The notes: generated from the sequence alone by a model not told the origin. 64,000 nt of DNA from RBG-16-49-21 sp040768125 (GCA_040768125.1 JAXGNG010000003.1:62001-126000); one strand, 5' to 3'; numbered from the stretch's first letter, positions 8,170 to 16,583 are shown. Program-made: numbers and translations.

Positions 8170-9861
8170 ATGGGATATCAGGTAACCGCCAGGAAGTGGC
8201 GGCCCCAGGTCTTCGATGAAGTCGTCTTCCAGGACCATGTCTCAAAAACCCTGAAAAACAGCATTCAGAAGGGACGGATATCCCATGCCTATCTTTTTTC
8301 CGGTCCCCGGGGCGTCGGTAAAACCACCATGGCGAGGATACTGGCCAAGGCCCTCAACTGCGAGCATGGCCCCACGCCGGAGCCCTGCGGCGTCTGCGGG
8401 AACTGCGTGGAGATCCGGACCGGGACCTCCTTCGACGTGATCGAGATCGACGGCGCCTCGAACCGAGGTATCGACGATATTCGAGAGCTCAGGGAAAACG
8501 TCAATTTCGCCCCCCTCAAGTCGAAGTACAAGATCTACATCATCGACGAGGTCCACATGCTGACCCCGCCGGCCTTTAACGCCCTCCTGAAGACGCTGGA
8601 GGAGCCGCCGCCCCACGTGGTGTTCATGTTCGCCACGACGGAGATCCACCAGATACCCGACACCATACTGTCACGCTGCCAGAAGTATTTCTTCAAAAAA
8701 ATCCCGGTGGATCCCATCGTGGGCCACCTGCGCCACATCGTGGAGCGCGAGGGCCTCCGCATCTCGGATTCGGCCCTCTATCCCATCGCCCGGGCCGCCG
8801 AGGGCTCGATGCGCGACGCCCAGTCGCTCCTTGACCAGGTGATATCGTTTTCCGACCGGCGCCTCGGGGGGGCCGATGAGATCGGCCAGGAGGACGCGCT
8901 GTCTATCCTGGGAATCGTCCCCGTCGAGAGCTACATGAGCATCCTCGGGGCCGTCGCCGCGGCGGACGCCGCGGCGGTCATGGAGGAAGTGCATCGCGTG
9001 GCGTCCCTGGGCGTCGATATCCCGCGCTACGTGAACGGCTTCGCGGACATGCTCCGCACGGTACGGCTTCTGAGGAGGGGCGTCTCAGTGACGGACCTCC
9101 TGGGGCTTTCCCCGGCCGAGACGGAGCTCGTGGGAAACGTAACGGCGTCGTTCCATGACGAGGAGCTTTCGATGATGTTCCGCATCGTCGCGGAGCTCCA
9201 GTCGGAGATGAAGTTTTCCGCCAACGAGCGGATCAACCTCGAGATGGCGCTTCTGGACATGATCGCCGTCAGGACCGCGCCCACCCTCTCGGACATCGTG
9301 AACAGGCTGGGCGGCGGCGAGGCGGCGCCCCCTTCGCCGGCGACGTCGAAGAGAGCGCGGCCCCCCGCTACCCCGGCGGCAAAGCCCGCCGCTGAGAAGG
9401 CGGCCGCGGCCCCCGAGGCGTCACTTCGCCGCCACTGGGAGTCCTTCCTGGGGAGCATCAAGGACCGGAAACAATATCTCCACTGCATCCTCAAGCCCTC
9501 CAGGGTGAGCATCGCGGATGACACGCTGCGGATCACCTTCCCCGGAGAGGTCGACCACTCCTACTATTCCCGCATACTCGAGGCCCCCAACATCGATTTC
9601 ATAAAAAAAGAAATGTCGGGCCTCCTCGGGAGGACACTGAGGGTCGTCGTGGGCGGCGCTCCGGGAGCGGGGACGCTTCCCGGGGCCAGGGAGGGAGACG
9701 GGGGCGGGTCGATCCACGCCGGCGACGGCGCCGTCCCGGTGCCCGAAGCGGAGATGATCAGGAACCCGGGCGTGGAGGAATACCAGCCCGGGAATCCCGC
9801 CGTGGAGAAGATCAGGAACGCGTTTCACGGCCGCATCGTGGAGAAGAAAGGGGAGGAGTGA
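8170..9861 (+). CDS. dnaX: DNA polymerase III subunit gamma/tau
   Basis: 563 residues. This AAA+ clamp-loader subunit opens the sliding clamp during replication. Visible are the Walker A motif GPRGVGKTT, a zinc-binding Cys cluster (C at NCEHG, then CGVCGNC), the Walker B motif IIDEVHML, and sensor/arginine-finger segment ILSRCQKYFF. A Pro/Ala-rich linker near residues 390-415 leads to a C-terminal domain that would make it tau-like. Its stop codon overlaps the start of ybaB (TGATG), and dnaX-ybaB-recR is a common bacterial operon. I saw no obvious slippery sequence for gamma frameshifting. Confidence 0.95.
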   Translation: MGYQVTARKWRPQVFDEVVFQDHVSKTLKNSIQKGRISHAYLFSGPRGVGKTTMARILAKALNCEHGPTPEPCGVCGNCVEIRTGTSFDVIEIDGASNRGIDDIRELRENVNFAPLKSKYKIYIIDEVHMLTPPAFNALLKTLEEPPPHVVFMFATTEIHQIPDTILSRCQKYFFKKIPVDPIVGHLRHIVEREGLRISDSALYPIARAAEGSMRDAQSLLDQVISFSDRRLGGADEIGQEDALSILGIVPVESYMSILGAVAAADAAAVMEEVHRVASLGVDIPRYVNGFADMLRTVRLLRRGVSVTDLLGLSPAETELVGNVTASFHDEELSMMFRIVAELQSEMKFSANERINLEMALLDMIAVRTAPTLSDIVNRLGGGEAAPPSPATSKRARPPATPAAKPAAEKAAAAPEASLRRHWESFLGSIKDRKQYLHCILKPSRVSIADDTLRITFPGEVDHSYYSRILEAPNIDFIKKEMSGLLGRTLRVVVGGAPGAGTLPGAREGDGGGSIHAGDGAVPVPEAEMIRNPGVEEYQPGNPAVEKIRNAFHGRIVEKKGEE

Positions 9862-10184
9862 TGCTGAAGGGTCTTGGAGATCTGGGAAATCTTGTAAAGC
9901 TCCAGAAAGAGGTAAAGGCGGTCCAGAAGAGGATCGCCGGGGCAACGAGGGAAGGGACCAGCCCGAACGGGAAGGTGAAGGCAGTCATGAACGGCGAGTT
10001 CCGCATCGTGAAGCTTTCGATCGATCCCGATTACCTGGAGGGCGCGTCAGCCGCAGATATCGAGTCGATGGTCATCGTCGCGGCAAACGGCGCCGTCGAC
10101 GCCATCCGGGAGTATTCGGCCTCGGAGATGAAGGGCCTGGCCGGCGGCATGGACCTGCCCGGTCTCGGCGCCTTTTTCAAATAA
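9861..10184 (+). CDS. ybaB: YbaB/EbfC family nucleoid-associated protein
   Basis: 107 residues. It is a small dimeric DNA-binding protein of the YbaB/EbfC family, related to the Borrelia regulator EbfC. Evidence is the position between dnaX and recR, the N-terminal helix rich in K and Q, and the central sheet with EFRIVKLSIDPDYL. The ATG at 9861 overlaps the dnaX stop codon, indicating translational coupling, and GGGGAGGAG precedes it. An overlapping GTG at 9858 would add one residue. Confidence 0.92.
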   Translation: MLKGLGDLGNLVKLQKEVKAVQKRIAGATREGTSPNGKVKAVMNGEFRIVKLSIDPDYLEGASAADIESMVIVAANGAVDAIREYSASEMKGLAGGMDLPGLGAFFK

Positions 10185-10273
10185 GGGAACATTGAAACTC
10201 TCCGGGCGCGCGTGGAACCCGGGGCGGCGGCGGCCCGGTCCCCGGGCAGACTCAGCGGCGGGAGCGACGCGGG

Positions 10274-10870
10274 ATGAAGTCATCAATATATCTTGAAAAC
10301 ATCATAAAAAAATTCTCGAAGCTCCCCGGGATCGGCCACAAGAGCGCCTCCCGGCTGGCCTTTCACCTCCTCTCCATGTCGGATGAGGACGTGAGGGGTC
10401 TCGCCTCCGCCATGGTCGAGCTCAAGGCGAACACCTTCACCTGCTCGGCCTGCGGCGGCATTTCTGACGGGGATCTCTGCCAGATCTGCCGGGACCCGGG
10501 GCGGGATCGCGGTCTTCTCTGCGTGGTGGAGGACGCGAAGGACGTGCTCACCATCGAGGGCACGGGTGAATTCCGCGGCGTCTACCATGTGCTGAACGGG
10601 TTGATTTCGCCCCTCGACGGCATCGGGCCGGACCAGCTGTCCATCGGTCCCCTGGTGCAGAAGTGCCGGGAGGGATCGCTTCGGGAGGTCATACTCGCGC
10701 TGAACCCATCGGTTGAGGGGGACGCGACATCGCTCTATATCGCCCGCCTCATCGGCCCCTCCGGCGTCGCCGTCACGAGGATCGCCCACGGCCTGCCCGT
10801 GGGGGCCGATATCGAGTTTGCCGATGCCGCCACGATCATCAAGTCCCTGGCGGGAAGGGTGAAGATCTAA
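10274..10870 (+). CDS. recR: Recombination mediator RecR
   Basis: 198 residues. RecR forms a ring that, with RecO, loads RecA at gaps during recombinational repair. Seen are the helix-hairpin-helix (FSKLPGIGHKSASRLAFHLL), the four-cysteine zinc finger (CSACGGIS and CQICRDP), and a Toprim domain containing VVEDAKDVLTIE and LALNPSVEGDATSLYI. Normal length. It is the last gene of the dnaX-ybaB-recR group and overlaps by 4 bp the convergent PilZ gene on the other strand. Confidence 0.96.
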   Translation: MKSSIYLENIIKKFSKLPGIGHKSASRLAFHLLSMSDEDVRGLASAMVELKANTFTCSACGGISDGDLCQICRDPGRDRGLLCVVEDAKDVLTIEGTGEFRGVYHVLNGLISPLDGIGPDQLSIGPLVQKCREGSLREVILALNPSVEGDATSLYIARLIGPSGVAVTRIAHGLPVGADIEFADAATIIKSLAGRVKI

Positions 10871-11226
10871 CCCGCGGATCCCTCGTCGATTTTTTTCGTG
10901 ACGTATTCCTCGATCAGGCTGCTGCGCTGTTCGTCCGGGAGCATGAACTGGCATCCGTAGCGCCATTTCGTCATCAATTTCTTGGAAAACCGGACACGGA
11001 GCCTGTCCTTGCGCATCTGCCGGCCGATCCGGTAGAGCACGCTGATTTCCGCGTCCTTGAGACTCTCCCTGTCGCTTTCAATGCTCAGCCCGCCGAGGGA
11101 TATGTTATTGAACCAGCAATCGGTTGCCGACGGCGCCACTTCGTTTTCAACCATGAAAAAAGACGGCTGGAAAAAATCAACCCGGGGAAACGCCCTGTTT
11201 TCGACCCGCTGCTTTTTAAACAGCAT
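10867..11226 (-). CDS. PilZ-domain protein (putative c-di-GMP receptor)
   Basis: 119 residues. A single PilZ domain is suggested by the paired arginines in RVENRAFPRVDFF near the N-terminus and the following NNISLGGLSIE, matching the family pattern RxxxR plus (D/N)xSxxG. Such proteins bind cyclic di-GMP and relay it to motility or envelope functions. AAGGAGG precedes the ATG, and a good promoter lies just upstream at 11277-11305. It converges with recR and is transcribed independently of der. Confidence 0.75.
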   Translation of the reverse strand: MLFKKQRVENRAFPRVDFFQPSFFMVENEVAPSATDCWFNNISLGGLSIESDRESLKDAEISVLYRIGRQMRKDRLRVRFSKKLMTKWRYGCQFMLPDEQRSSLIEEYVTKKIDEGSAG

Positions 11227-11276
11227 ACCGTGCCTCCTTGGTCCCCCTCCGGGGTTACCGTGACGTGAATTGTCGG

Positions 11277-11305
11277 ATTATGCCACAGGGTGAAAAAAAA
11301 ATCAA
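11277..11305 (-). promoter_or_regulatory. Predicted sigma-70 promoter of the PilZ gene
   Basis: On the minus strand TTGATT (11305-11300), a 17-base spacer containing a T run, and CATAAT (11282-11277). Both hexamers are close to consensus and the spacing is ideal. Transcription would start near 11270, about 44 bases before the ATG. Confidence 0.65.
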
Positions 11306-11358
11306 ACAAAAAATTGTGCCGGGACATGGATGCCAAACCCGCCCGGAACGGTGGCGGT

Positions 11359-12690
11359 TCACCGGGACCGCGTGCCCCCGCCCCGGTTTTTCCCCTCGAT
11401 CTGGAGCATGATCGGGACGCCCTTAAGATCGAGTTCCTTCTGGAGGGTTTTTTCAAGGTGTCGAAGGATCTCCTTCCTGAAGTGCGCCGGACTGTTGACG
11501 AAGAGCCTGAAGCAGGGCGGCGCCGACCCCGTCTGGGTCGCGTAGTATATCTTTATCTTGCCCTGCATCTGGGGAATCCGGTGGGACTGGATGATTCCCG
11601 CGATGATGCGGTTGAGCCGCGGAGTGTCCACCCTGAGCGACGCTTTTCCCTTGAGTTCCAGGGCGGTGTCCACGATGCGGTGGATCCTCTGCCCGTGCTT
11701 GGCGGAGATAGATATGATGGGGAAATCACCGGCCTTGTAGAATTTGAAGGTGAGGCGATCGGTGAAGGCGTCGAAGGTCCGGTGGTCCTTTTCCAGGAGA
11801 TCCCACTTGTTGATGGCGATGATCGTCGGCTTGTGCTCCTTCATGATCTCGTCGGATATTTTCTTGTCCGTTTCCGTGAGCCCCGCCGGGGCGTCGATGA
11901 GGTGGACGGCGACGTCGCAGCGCCTGATTGAATCGATGGTGCGGGTGAGGGAATAATACTCAACGTCCCCTGATATGTTCCTTTTTCTCCTCATCCCCGC
12001 CGTGTCGATAACCCTGATCTTCTTCTTGCGGTACATGAAGTCCTCGTCGACCGAGTCCCTCGTGGTCCCGGGGACGTCGGAGACCACCGCCCTGGTGTAG
12101 CCGATGAGGGCGTTCAGGAGGGTGGATTTTCCGGAGTTGGGCCGCCCCACGACGGCGATCTTCAGGTCGGGCTCCCGGAGGGCGGTTTTCTTCCTGGGGA
12201 GGATCTCGACGATCTTGTCCATGAGCATGGCCGCGTTATAACCGGTTTTCGCCGAGACGGGGACGACTTCGGAAAACCCGGTCCCGTAAAAGTTGGCCAT
12301 CTCTTCGAGCTCGCGGGGGCCGTCCATTTTATTCACGGTCACGATGACCGGTACCGCCATCCGGCGCACGATCTCCGCGAGGTCCATGTCGAAGGCCGCG
12401 GGGGCCGGGGGCTCCATGAGCAGTAGTATCGCAGAGGCCCGCTTCAGGTAGGCGCGGGCGTTTTCGAGTATCGGCGCCGAAAGCTCGGAGGAGTCGGGGA
12501 GGTCGAGCCCCGGGGTGTCGGCGAGGGTGAAGACCACGGAATTATGCGTCGCGTTAAACGAGACGACGTCCCTGGTGAGGCCCGGAACGGGGTCGACGAT
12601 CGCTATTTTTTTCCGTATCAGCGCGTTGAACAGCGTCGATTTGCCGACGTTCCGCCTCCCGACTATCGCGACGATGGGTAGACCGCTCAT
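11359..12690 (-). CDS. der: Ribosome-assembly GTPase Der (EngA)
   Basis: 443 residues with two consecutive GTPase domains. The first has GRRNVGKST, DTPGLD and NKMD; the second has GRPNSGKST, DTAGM and NKWD. A KH-like C-terminal domain follows and the protein ends in a basic tail. Der is required for maturation of the 50S subunit. The start at 12690 (MSGLPIVAIVGRRN) has GGGGAG at a suitable distance; an upstream in-frame codon adds only 19 residues without similarity. It is transcribed from the shared divergent promoter at 12759-12811. Confidence 0.96.
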   Translation of the reverse strand: MSGLPIVAIVGRRNVGKSTLFNALIRKKIAIVDPVPGLTRDVVSFNATHNSVVFTLADTPGLDLPDSSELSAPILENARAYLKRASAILLLMEPPAPAAFDMDLAEIVRRMAVPVIVTVNKMDGPRELEEMANFYGTGFSEVVPVSAKTGYNAAMLMDKIVEILPRKKTALREPDLKIAVVGRPNSGKSTLLNALIGYTRAVVSDVPGTTRDSVDEDFMYRKKKIRVIDTAGMRRKRNISGDVEYYSLTRTIDSIRRCDVAVHLIDAPAGLTETDKKISDEIMKEHKPTIIAINKWDLLEKDHRTFDAFTDRLTFKFYKAGDFPIISISAKHGQRIHRIVDTALELKGKASLRVDTPRLNRIIAGIIQSHRIPQMQGKIKIYYATQTGSAPPCFRLFVNSPAHFRKEILRHLEKTLQKELDLKGVPIMLQIEGKNRGGGTRSR

Positions 12691-12758
12691 GGCGCCACGC
12701 TCCCCGAATGTTTGCGGCAGTATCCGGCGCCCCGTCGCCGAGCACAAGCAAATAACAG

Positions 12759-12811
12759 ATGCTATGAGACATAATTTTTTTCTTGCAATTATTTCACGTT
12801 TCTGCTAGCAT
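12759..12811. promoter_or_regulatory. Divergent promoter pair sharing one palindromic -35 box
   Basis: The self-complementary hexamer TTGCAA (12783-12788) can be read as -35 on both strands. To the right a TAGCAT -10 box lies 17 bases away (12806-12811); to the left the same hexamer on the minus strand lies 18 bases away (12764-12759). The right promoter faces the lysine-rich gene at 12936, the left one faces der. Both -10 boxes match TATAAT at four positions. Confidence 0.5.
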
Positions 12812-12935
12812 TACCCCGGTCGACGCCGGTGAGGTACAACAGGCGCGACGGGGCCTTCCGGTGCGGGGCATCCGGCAACACAACGCTCCGATCGCCCCCG
12901 GGCGCTGAAAAATTTATTGTTGAGGTACAACATTC

Positions 12936-13154
12936 ATGGCAGCAAAAACTGTGAGTCTCATCAATTATCTGCTCAAGGGCAAGGAGTCCCGCAAGAAGAC
13001 CCTTGCGAAAGAGATGCGCCAGGTGGATCAGCAGATTGTGAAGCTGAAGGGCGAGTTGAAGTCGGCCCAGGCGCGCGAGGCGGCCCTGAAGGCGGCGAAA
13101 GCGAAAAAAGCGAAGGCCAAAAAAGGGAAGGCGAAAAAGGCCAAAAAAAAGTGA
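12936..13154 (+). CDS. Lysine/alanine-rich small basic protein, function unknown
   Basis: 72 residues. The N-terminal half (SLINYLLKGKESRKKTLAKEMRQ, then heptad-like QQIVKLKGELKSAQ) is predicted to be helical, probably coiled coil. The last 25 residues are almost only K and A with G, like histone-H1 or HU tails. I do not recognise the family. It has its own promoter (12783-12811), a ribosome site within TGAGGTACAACA and a strong hairpin after the stop, so it is a well-defined single-gene unit. Nucleic-acid binding, for example nucleoid or ribosome association, is an inference from charge only. Confidence 0.7.
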   Translation: MAAKTVSLINYLLKGKESRKKTLAKEMRQVDQQIVKLKGELKSAQAREAALKAAKAKKAKAKKGKAKKAKKK

Positions 13155-13186
13155 CCGGGGTCCCGCTACCCGTATAATTTTTCAGT

Positions 13187-13225
13187 GCGATAATAAAAGG
13201 AGGCATGCCCTCCTTTTATTATCGC
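13187..13225. terminator. Perfect 17-bp hairpin after the lysine-rich gene
   Basis: The arms 13187-13203 and 13209-13225 are exact reverse complements of 17 bases with a 5-base loop (CATGC). The right arm includes CCTTTTATT, but no further T run follows. The perfect stem suggests a strong terminator or an mRNA-stabilising 3' structure. Confidence 0.7.
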
Positions 13226-13369
13226 CTGATACTGTCAGGAGGCCCCGGCGCGTAATTTGTGTCCTCGAGGCCTTTTTTTTAAGTTGCGCCCCCTGCAATT
13301 GATCGATACTATATATAGTGCGGGCTTTTTGCCCTGGAGCGGCCGCACCATTTCCCCGGGGGATAGAAG

Positions 13370-14575
13370 TTGATACAGGTTGAACAGCGAAAAGGACGGG
13401 ATTTCCAGGATTTTGACACTATCGAGGATGTCGTTAACCTCCTGAAGTCCCAGTTTACCAATAGAAAAATGTACATAAAATATGCCGTTGACAAGATCGA
13501 GGCGGCTATCAACGAATATCTCCCCGACGGAACCGTTATGCTGGTAACGGACCATGATTATCGGCACGACGGAGAAAGCATCATCATCTACGGGCTTTCC
13601 GACAAGTATATCGAGATCGATTTAGAGGTCCTCGAGGAGAGGGGGCCCGGATACTTTCACTGTAAGATCAGGAGCGCCCGCCGCGCCATGTCGGGGAGGC
13701 GCGATCTCAGGTTCAAGGTGGAGCCCGATGACGTCGTCGCCACCAACTTCAGGGTCTCGAAGCACACCATCGATGTCTCGGGGCTGAACATGCCCACGGG
13801 CATCAAGGTGCTCCTCGAGCAGTTCCAGTCGAAAAACTCGAAGATGAGCGATATCGTGCGCGTCGACGTGTTCAAGCCCGACGAGAAGGACCGCCTGCTT
13901 CTTCACATTAAAAAAACGGGCAAAACCCTCTGGATCCCCTCCGTGGCCGATAAGGATTCCTATGGGGCGGTCAACGACGATTTCGTAGACCTCGCCTCGC
14001 TCTACGAGCGCGACGTCGAACGCGTCATGAAGCGCTACATCGAGCGGGGCTACCGCTCGATCCTCGCCGTGCCGGTCATCTACATCACGGAGGACTCGAA
14101 AAGCGTCCCCTTCGCCTATATCCAGCTCATATCGAAAAGCGGGAACTTCACTATTGACGACGTCCTGGAAATGAAGAACCAGTCCTTCAAACTCGTCGAC
14201 CTGATCCGTGACGCCAACACCCACCTCATACCCCTGCACCAGCGGGTGATGGACATCAGCAGGGGAGGGGTGAAGCTCAAGATCACGGACGCCAATCTGC
14301 AGAAATACATCCGGCGGTCGAAGGGATTCATATTCGACCTTGTGTTCAAGCTCCAGGCCCCGATTACCATTTTCGGCGAGTTGAAGGTTTCCTACACGGA
14401 CGACGAGGGGAACCTCTACGTGGGCGTCGATTTCGAGGGCAATTCGTCGCGCAAGGACGAGATGAAGCGGTACTACTCGATATTGAAGCCGATGGAGACG
14501 GAGTACAAGTCCAGGCTCCTCAAATCGATGAGAAGCCGGAAAAAAGAGTCCGATTCAAATTCCTCTTCACGGTAG
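13370..14575 (+). CDS. DUF1577/PilZ-like protein
   Basis: 401 residues from a TTG start with GGGGGAT upstream. The middle segment (SARRAMSGRRDLRFKVEPDDVVATNF) has the arginine pattern of the YcgR/PilZ region, and the C-terminal domain contains VMDISRGGVKLKI, matching the (D/N)xSxxG element of PilZ. The overall organisation reminds me of the Leptospira DUF1577 family, which includes PilZ folds, but that assignment is from memory. Likely a cytoplasmic cyclic di-GMP effector; no membrane segment is seen. It stands alone between a terminator and the convergent tsaB gene. Confidence 0.6.
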   Translation: MIQVEQRKGRDFQDFDTIEDVVNLLKSQFTNRKMYIKYAVDKIEAAINEYLPDGTVMLVTDHDYRHDGESIIIYGLSDKYIEIDLEVLEERGPGYFHCKIRSARRAMSGRRDLRFKVEPDDVVATNFRVSKHTIDVSGLNMPTGIKVLLEQFQSKNSKMSDIVRVDVFKPDEKDRLLLHIKKTGKTLWIPSVADKDSYGAVNDDFVDLASLYERDVERVMKRYIERGYRSILAVPVIYITEDSKSVPFAYIQLISKSGNFTIDDVLEMKNQSFKLVDLIRDANTHLIPLHQRVMDISRGGVKLKITDANLQKYIRRSKGFIFDLVFKLQAPITIFGELKVSYTDDEGNLYVGVDFEGNSSRKDEMKRYYSILKPMETEYKSRLLKSMRSRKKESDSNSSSR

Positions 14576-14582
14576 CGCCGCC

Positions 14583-15278
14583 TCACCGGGCGGTCCCCGC
14601 GTCCCGCGCCGTCTCGGCGTCCGATTTTCTTGCGTAGAAGGGGACGATCTCCTGATAATTTCGGAAGGTGCCAGAGCCGAGCAGGTCGCGCGCCAGGGAA
14701 TAGACGCGGTCCCAGCGCGGGTTGAGCCGCGCCGTGAACAGGCCGCCCTCCAGGGCCTCGGCCTCGCGGCGGTACCGCTCAACACCGTCACCCACAAGGT
14801 GCGTCACCGCCCTTCCTTCCGCTGCGTCGAGGAGTCGCGAGATGGGGTGGTCCCCCGGCGGCACGAGCTCCTCCAGGTCGAGGGGGCCCCTCCCCCGCAG
14901 GTAGAGCGCGCCGAAGACGCGGCCCTTTTTGGCGTCAAAGGCCACGAGGACGCCTTCGCCCGGTTCCGCGTCCAGGGCGAGGGCGAAGATGCGGGGGGTG
15001 GGAATGCCCGCCAGGGGCTTCCCCAGGACCTGGGCAAGCATGCGCGCCGTGGAAACGGCGATCCGTATGCCGGTGAAGGAGCCGGGCCCCACGCCCACGG
15101 CGATGCCGTCAAGGTCCCGCGGCGCGATGCCGATCGACGCGAGGCACGAGTCGATGGAGCGCAGCAGGGTCGCCGAGTGGGACGTATTGACGGGTTCGCA
15201 GACCCCGACGGCGGTTTCGCCGTTCCCCGCCGCGACGATCTCCAGGGACGAGGCGGAATCAAGCACCAGAAGGTTCAA
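14583..15278 (-). CDS. tsaB: tRNA threonylcarbamoyladenosine biosynthesis protein TsaB
   Basis: 231 residues. TsaB is the inactive-paralogue partner of TsaD in the complex that makes t6A37 in tRNAs reading ANN codons. Signatures are LVLDSAS at the N-terminus, SHSATLLRSID and the GVGPGSFTGIRI motif. The start is a TTG with a very good GGAGGAGC site eight bases upstream, lying inside the end of tsaE (20-bp overlap), so translation is coupled. The last 15 residues are rich in D, A and R and unremarkable. Confidence 0.93.
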   Translation of the reverse strand: MNLLVLDSASSLEIVAAGNGETAVGVCEPVNTSHSATLLRSIDSCLASIGIAPRDLDGIAVGVGPGSFTGIRIAVSTARMLAQVLGKPLAGIPTPRIFALALDAEPGEGVLVAFDAKKGRVFGALYLRGRGPLDLEELVPPGDHPISRLLDAAEGRAVTHLVGDGVERYRREAEALEGGLFTARLNPRWDRVYSLARDLLGSGTFRNYQEIVPFYARKSDAETARDAGTAR

Positions 15279-15684
15279 TCGTTATGCTCCTCCGGGTTTC
15301 GTCGAGATATTCAAGGGTTATCATGATATAACCTGCCGGGAGACGATCCAGGGCCCTGTCGGCCCACTCGATGACGGACACGCCTTTACCCTCCCAGTAT
15401 TCCTCGAAGAAGAGCCGGTCCAGCTCGTCGCTCTTCTCGATCCGGTAGAGGTCGAAATGGTAGAGGGGAATCCGTCCCTCGTGGACATCCAGTAGCGTGT
15501 AGGTGGGGCTGGTGATCTCTTCGTCGATGCCCATGCCCGCGGCCAGGCCCCTGGCGAAGACGGTCTTTCCCGTGCCGAGTCCCCCCGTGAGCGCGAAGAC
15601 CGTACCCGGCGTGGCTTCCGCACCCAGCCGGCGGGCGATCGCCATGGTCGTCTCCTCGGAATCCGATATCAATTGGCGCGGCAT
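15259..15684 (-). CDS. tsaE: tRNA threonylcarbamoyladenosine biosynthesis ATPase TsaE
   Basis: 141 residues. TsaE is the ATPase of the t6A machinery. Seen are the Walker A motif GGLGTGKTVFARG, the conserved SPTYTLLDVHEG, the YHFDLYRIE segment and the VIEWADRA motif. Normal length. It is first in a two-gene operon with tsaB, overlapping it by 20 bp. TsaD is not in this window. Confidence 0.94.
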   Translation of the reverse strand: MPRQLISDSEETTMAIARRLGAEATPGTVFALTGGLGTGKTVFARGLAAGMGIDEEITSPTYTLLDVHEGRIPLYHFDLYRIEKSDELDRLFFEEYWEGKGVSVIEWADRALDRLPAGYIMITLEYLDETRRSITIEPSGA

Positions 15685-15869
15685 GACCCCGTCACTCTAT
15701 GGAGCCCCCCCCTTATGGCAAGGAAAAAAGCGTGCTCCCTGCCATGGCGCCGTCGGAGCGTAATGCCCGGGGACGCCTGGAGGGCGTCACCTGTACAAAA
15801 CCCGCATTCCGATGCGGATCCGCTATATTAATAAAACCGGAAAAGTGTATATTTTTTTTGTAATTTTTC

Positions 15870-15897
15870 CTTGATAAATAATACCGGACTTATCAAG
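15870..15897. promoter_or_regulatory. Inverted repeat upstream of the TetR gene (putative operator)
   Basis: CTTGATAA (15870-15877) and TTATCAAG (15890-15897) are perfect 8-bp inverted arms separated by 12 bases, ending 32 bases before the TetR start codon in an AT-rich leader. TetR-family regulators commonly bind such palindromes next to their own genes, so autoregulation is likely. The gap is longer than in the classic tet operator. Confidence 0.5.
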
Positions 15898-15929
15898 AAT
15901 GCCATCCATATCAGTTGCGGGGGATTATA

Positions 15930-16538
15930 ATGGCTGTAATTACAAAGGAAGAGAAAGCTAAAAAGAAAAAAAAAATAATCATAGAAGCCCTGAAGAGGCT
16001 TCTTGACCGTGAGGTGTATTCCCGCATTACCGTGCAGGAGATCGCGGACGAGGCGGGGTTTTCGAAGGGAGGCGTCCTCCATTATTTTCCCACCAAGGAA
16101 GACATATACCTCGAGTTGATTGAAGAGATATTCACCGAGTTCCAGAAGGCACACAGTTCCATCCTCGAATGGGAGCTCGGCACCGAGGAGGTGGCGCCGA
16201 TATCGGCCCTCGTGGGCGCTGAGAATTTCATCATCGACAAGCGCAACATCAAGATGATCATGAATATCGCCCTCTACGCCTTCGAAGAGGAGAAGATAAT
16301 GAAGATCGTCAGCAAGTACATCCGGATGCACAGGAACTTCTACGACAATATTATCACCCAGCTCTCGAGCGGCGAGCGCTCGAGGAGAAGGTCGGATCTT
16401 CCCTCGAAGTACCTCTCCAGGATTACCCAGACCATCGTCCTTTTTATCGGCCTCCTCGAGTCGATCGACCCGTCGGATCCGGGCGAGATGGACTACCTGG
16501 AGATCGTCAAGTTCGTCACCACCCTTCTGAGGGCATGA
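15930..16538 (+). CDS. TetR/AcrR-family transcriptional regulator
   Basis: 202 residues. The N-terminal helix-turn-helix reads VQEIADEAGFSKGGVLHYFPTKEDIYLELIEE, the standard TetR pattern, after a very lysine-rich first 20 residues. The remaining all-helical part would be the ligand-binding and dimer domain, with no recognisable ligand. ATG at 15930 with GCGGGGGAT upstream is preferred to a TTG at 15915. A palindrome lies in the leader. The next gene, a DUF115 protein, starts 45 bp downstream in the same direction and could be in the same transcript. Confidence 0.9.
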   Translation: MAVITKEEKAKKKKKIIIEALKRLLDREVYSRITVQEIADEAGFSKGGVLHYFPTKEDIYLELIEEIFTEFQKAHSSILEWELGTEEVAPISALVGAENFIIDKRNIKMIMNIALYAFEEEKIMKIVSKYIRMHRNFYDNIITQLSSGERSRRRSDLPSKYLSRITQTIVLFIGLLESIDPSDPGEMDYLEIVKFVTTLLRA

Positions 16539-16583
16539 CGCCCGCCCCTCCATCAGGCCTCCTGCGCGTCTCCGGGGGAGATT

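Noticed and set aside
15871..15896. FNR/CRP-type site (TTGAT...ATCAA)
   Set aside because: FNR sites need a 4-base gap between TTGAT and ATCAA; here the gap is 16 bases, so the palindrome is better read as a TetR operator.
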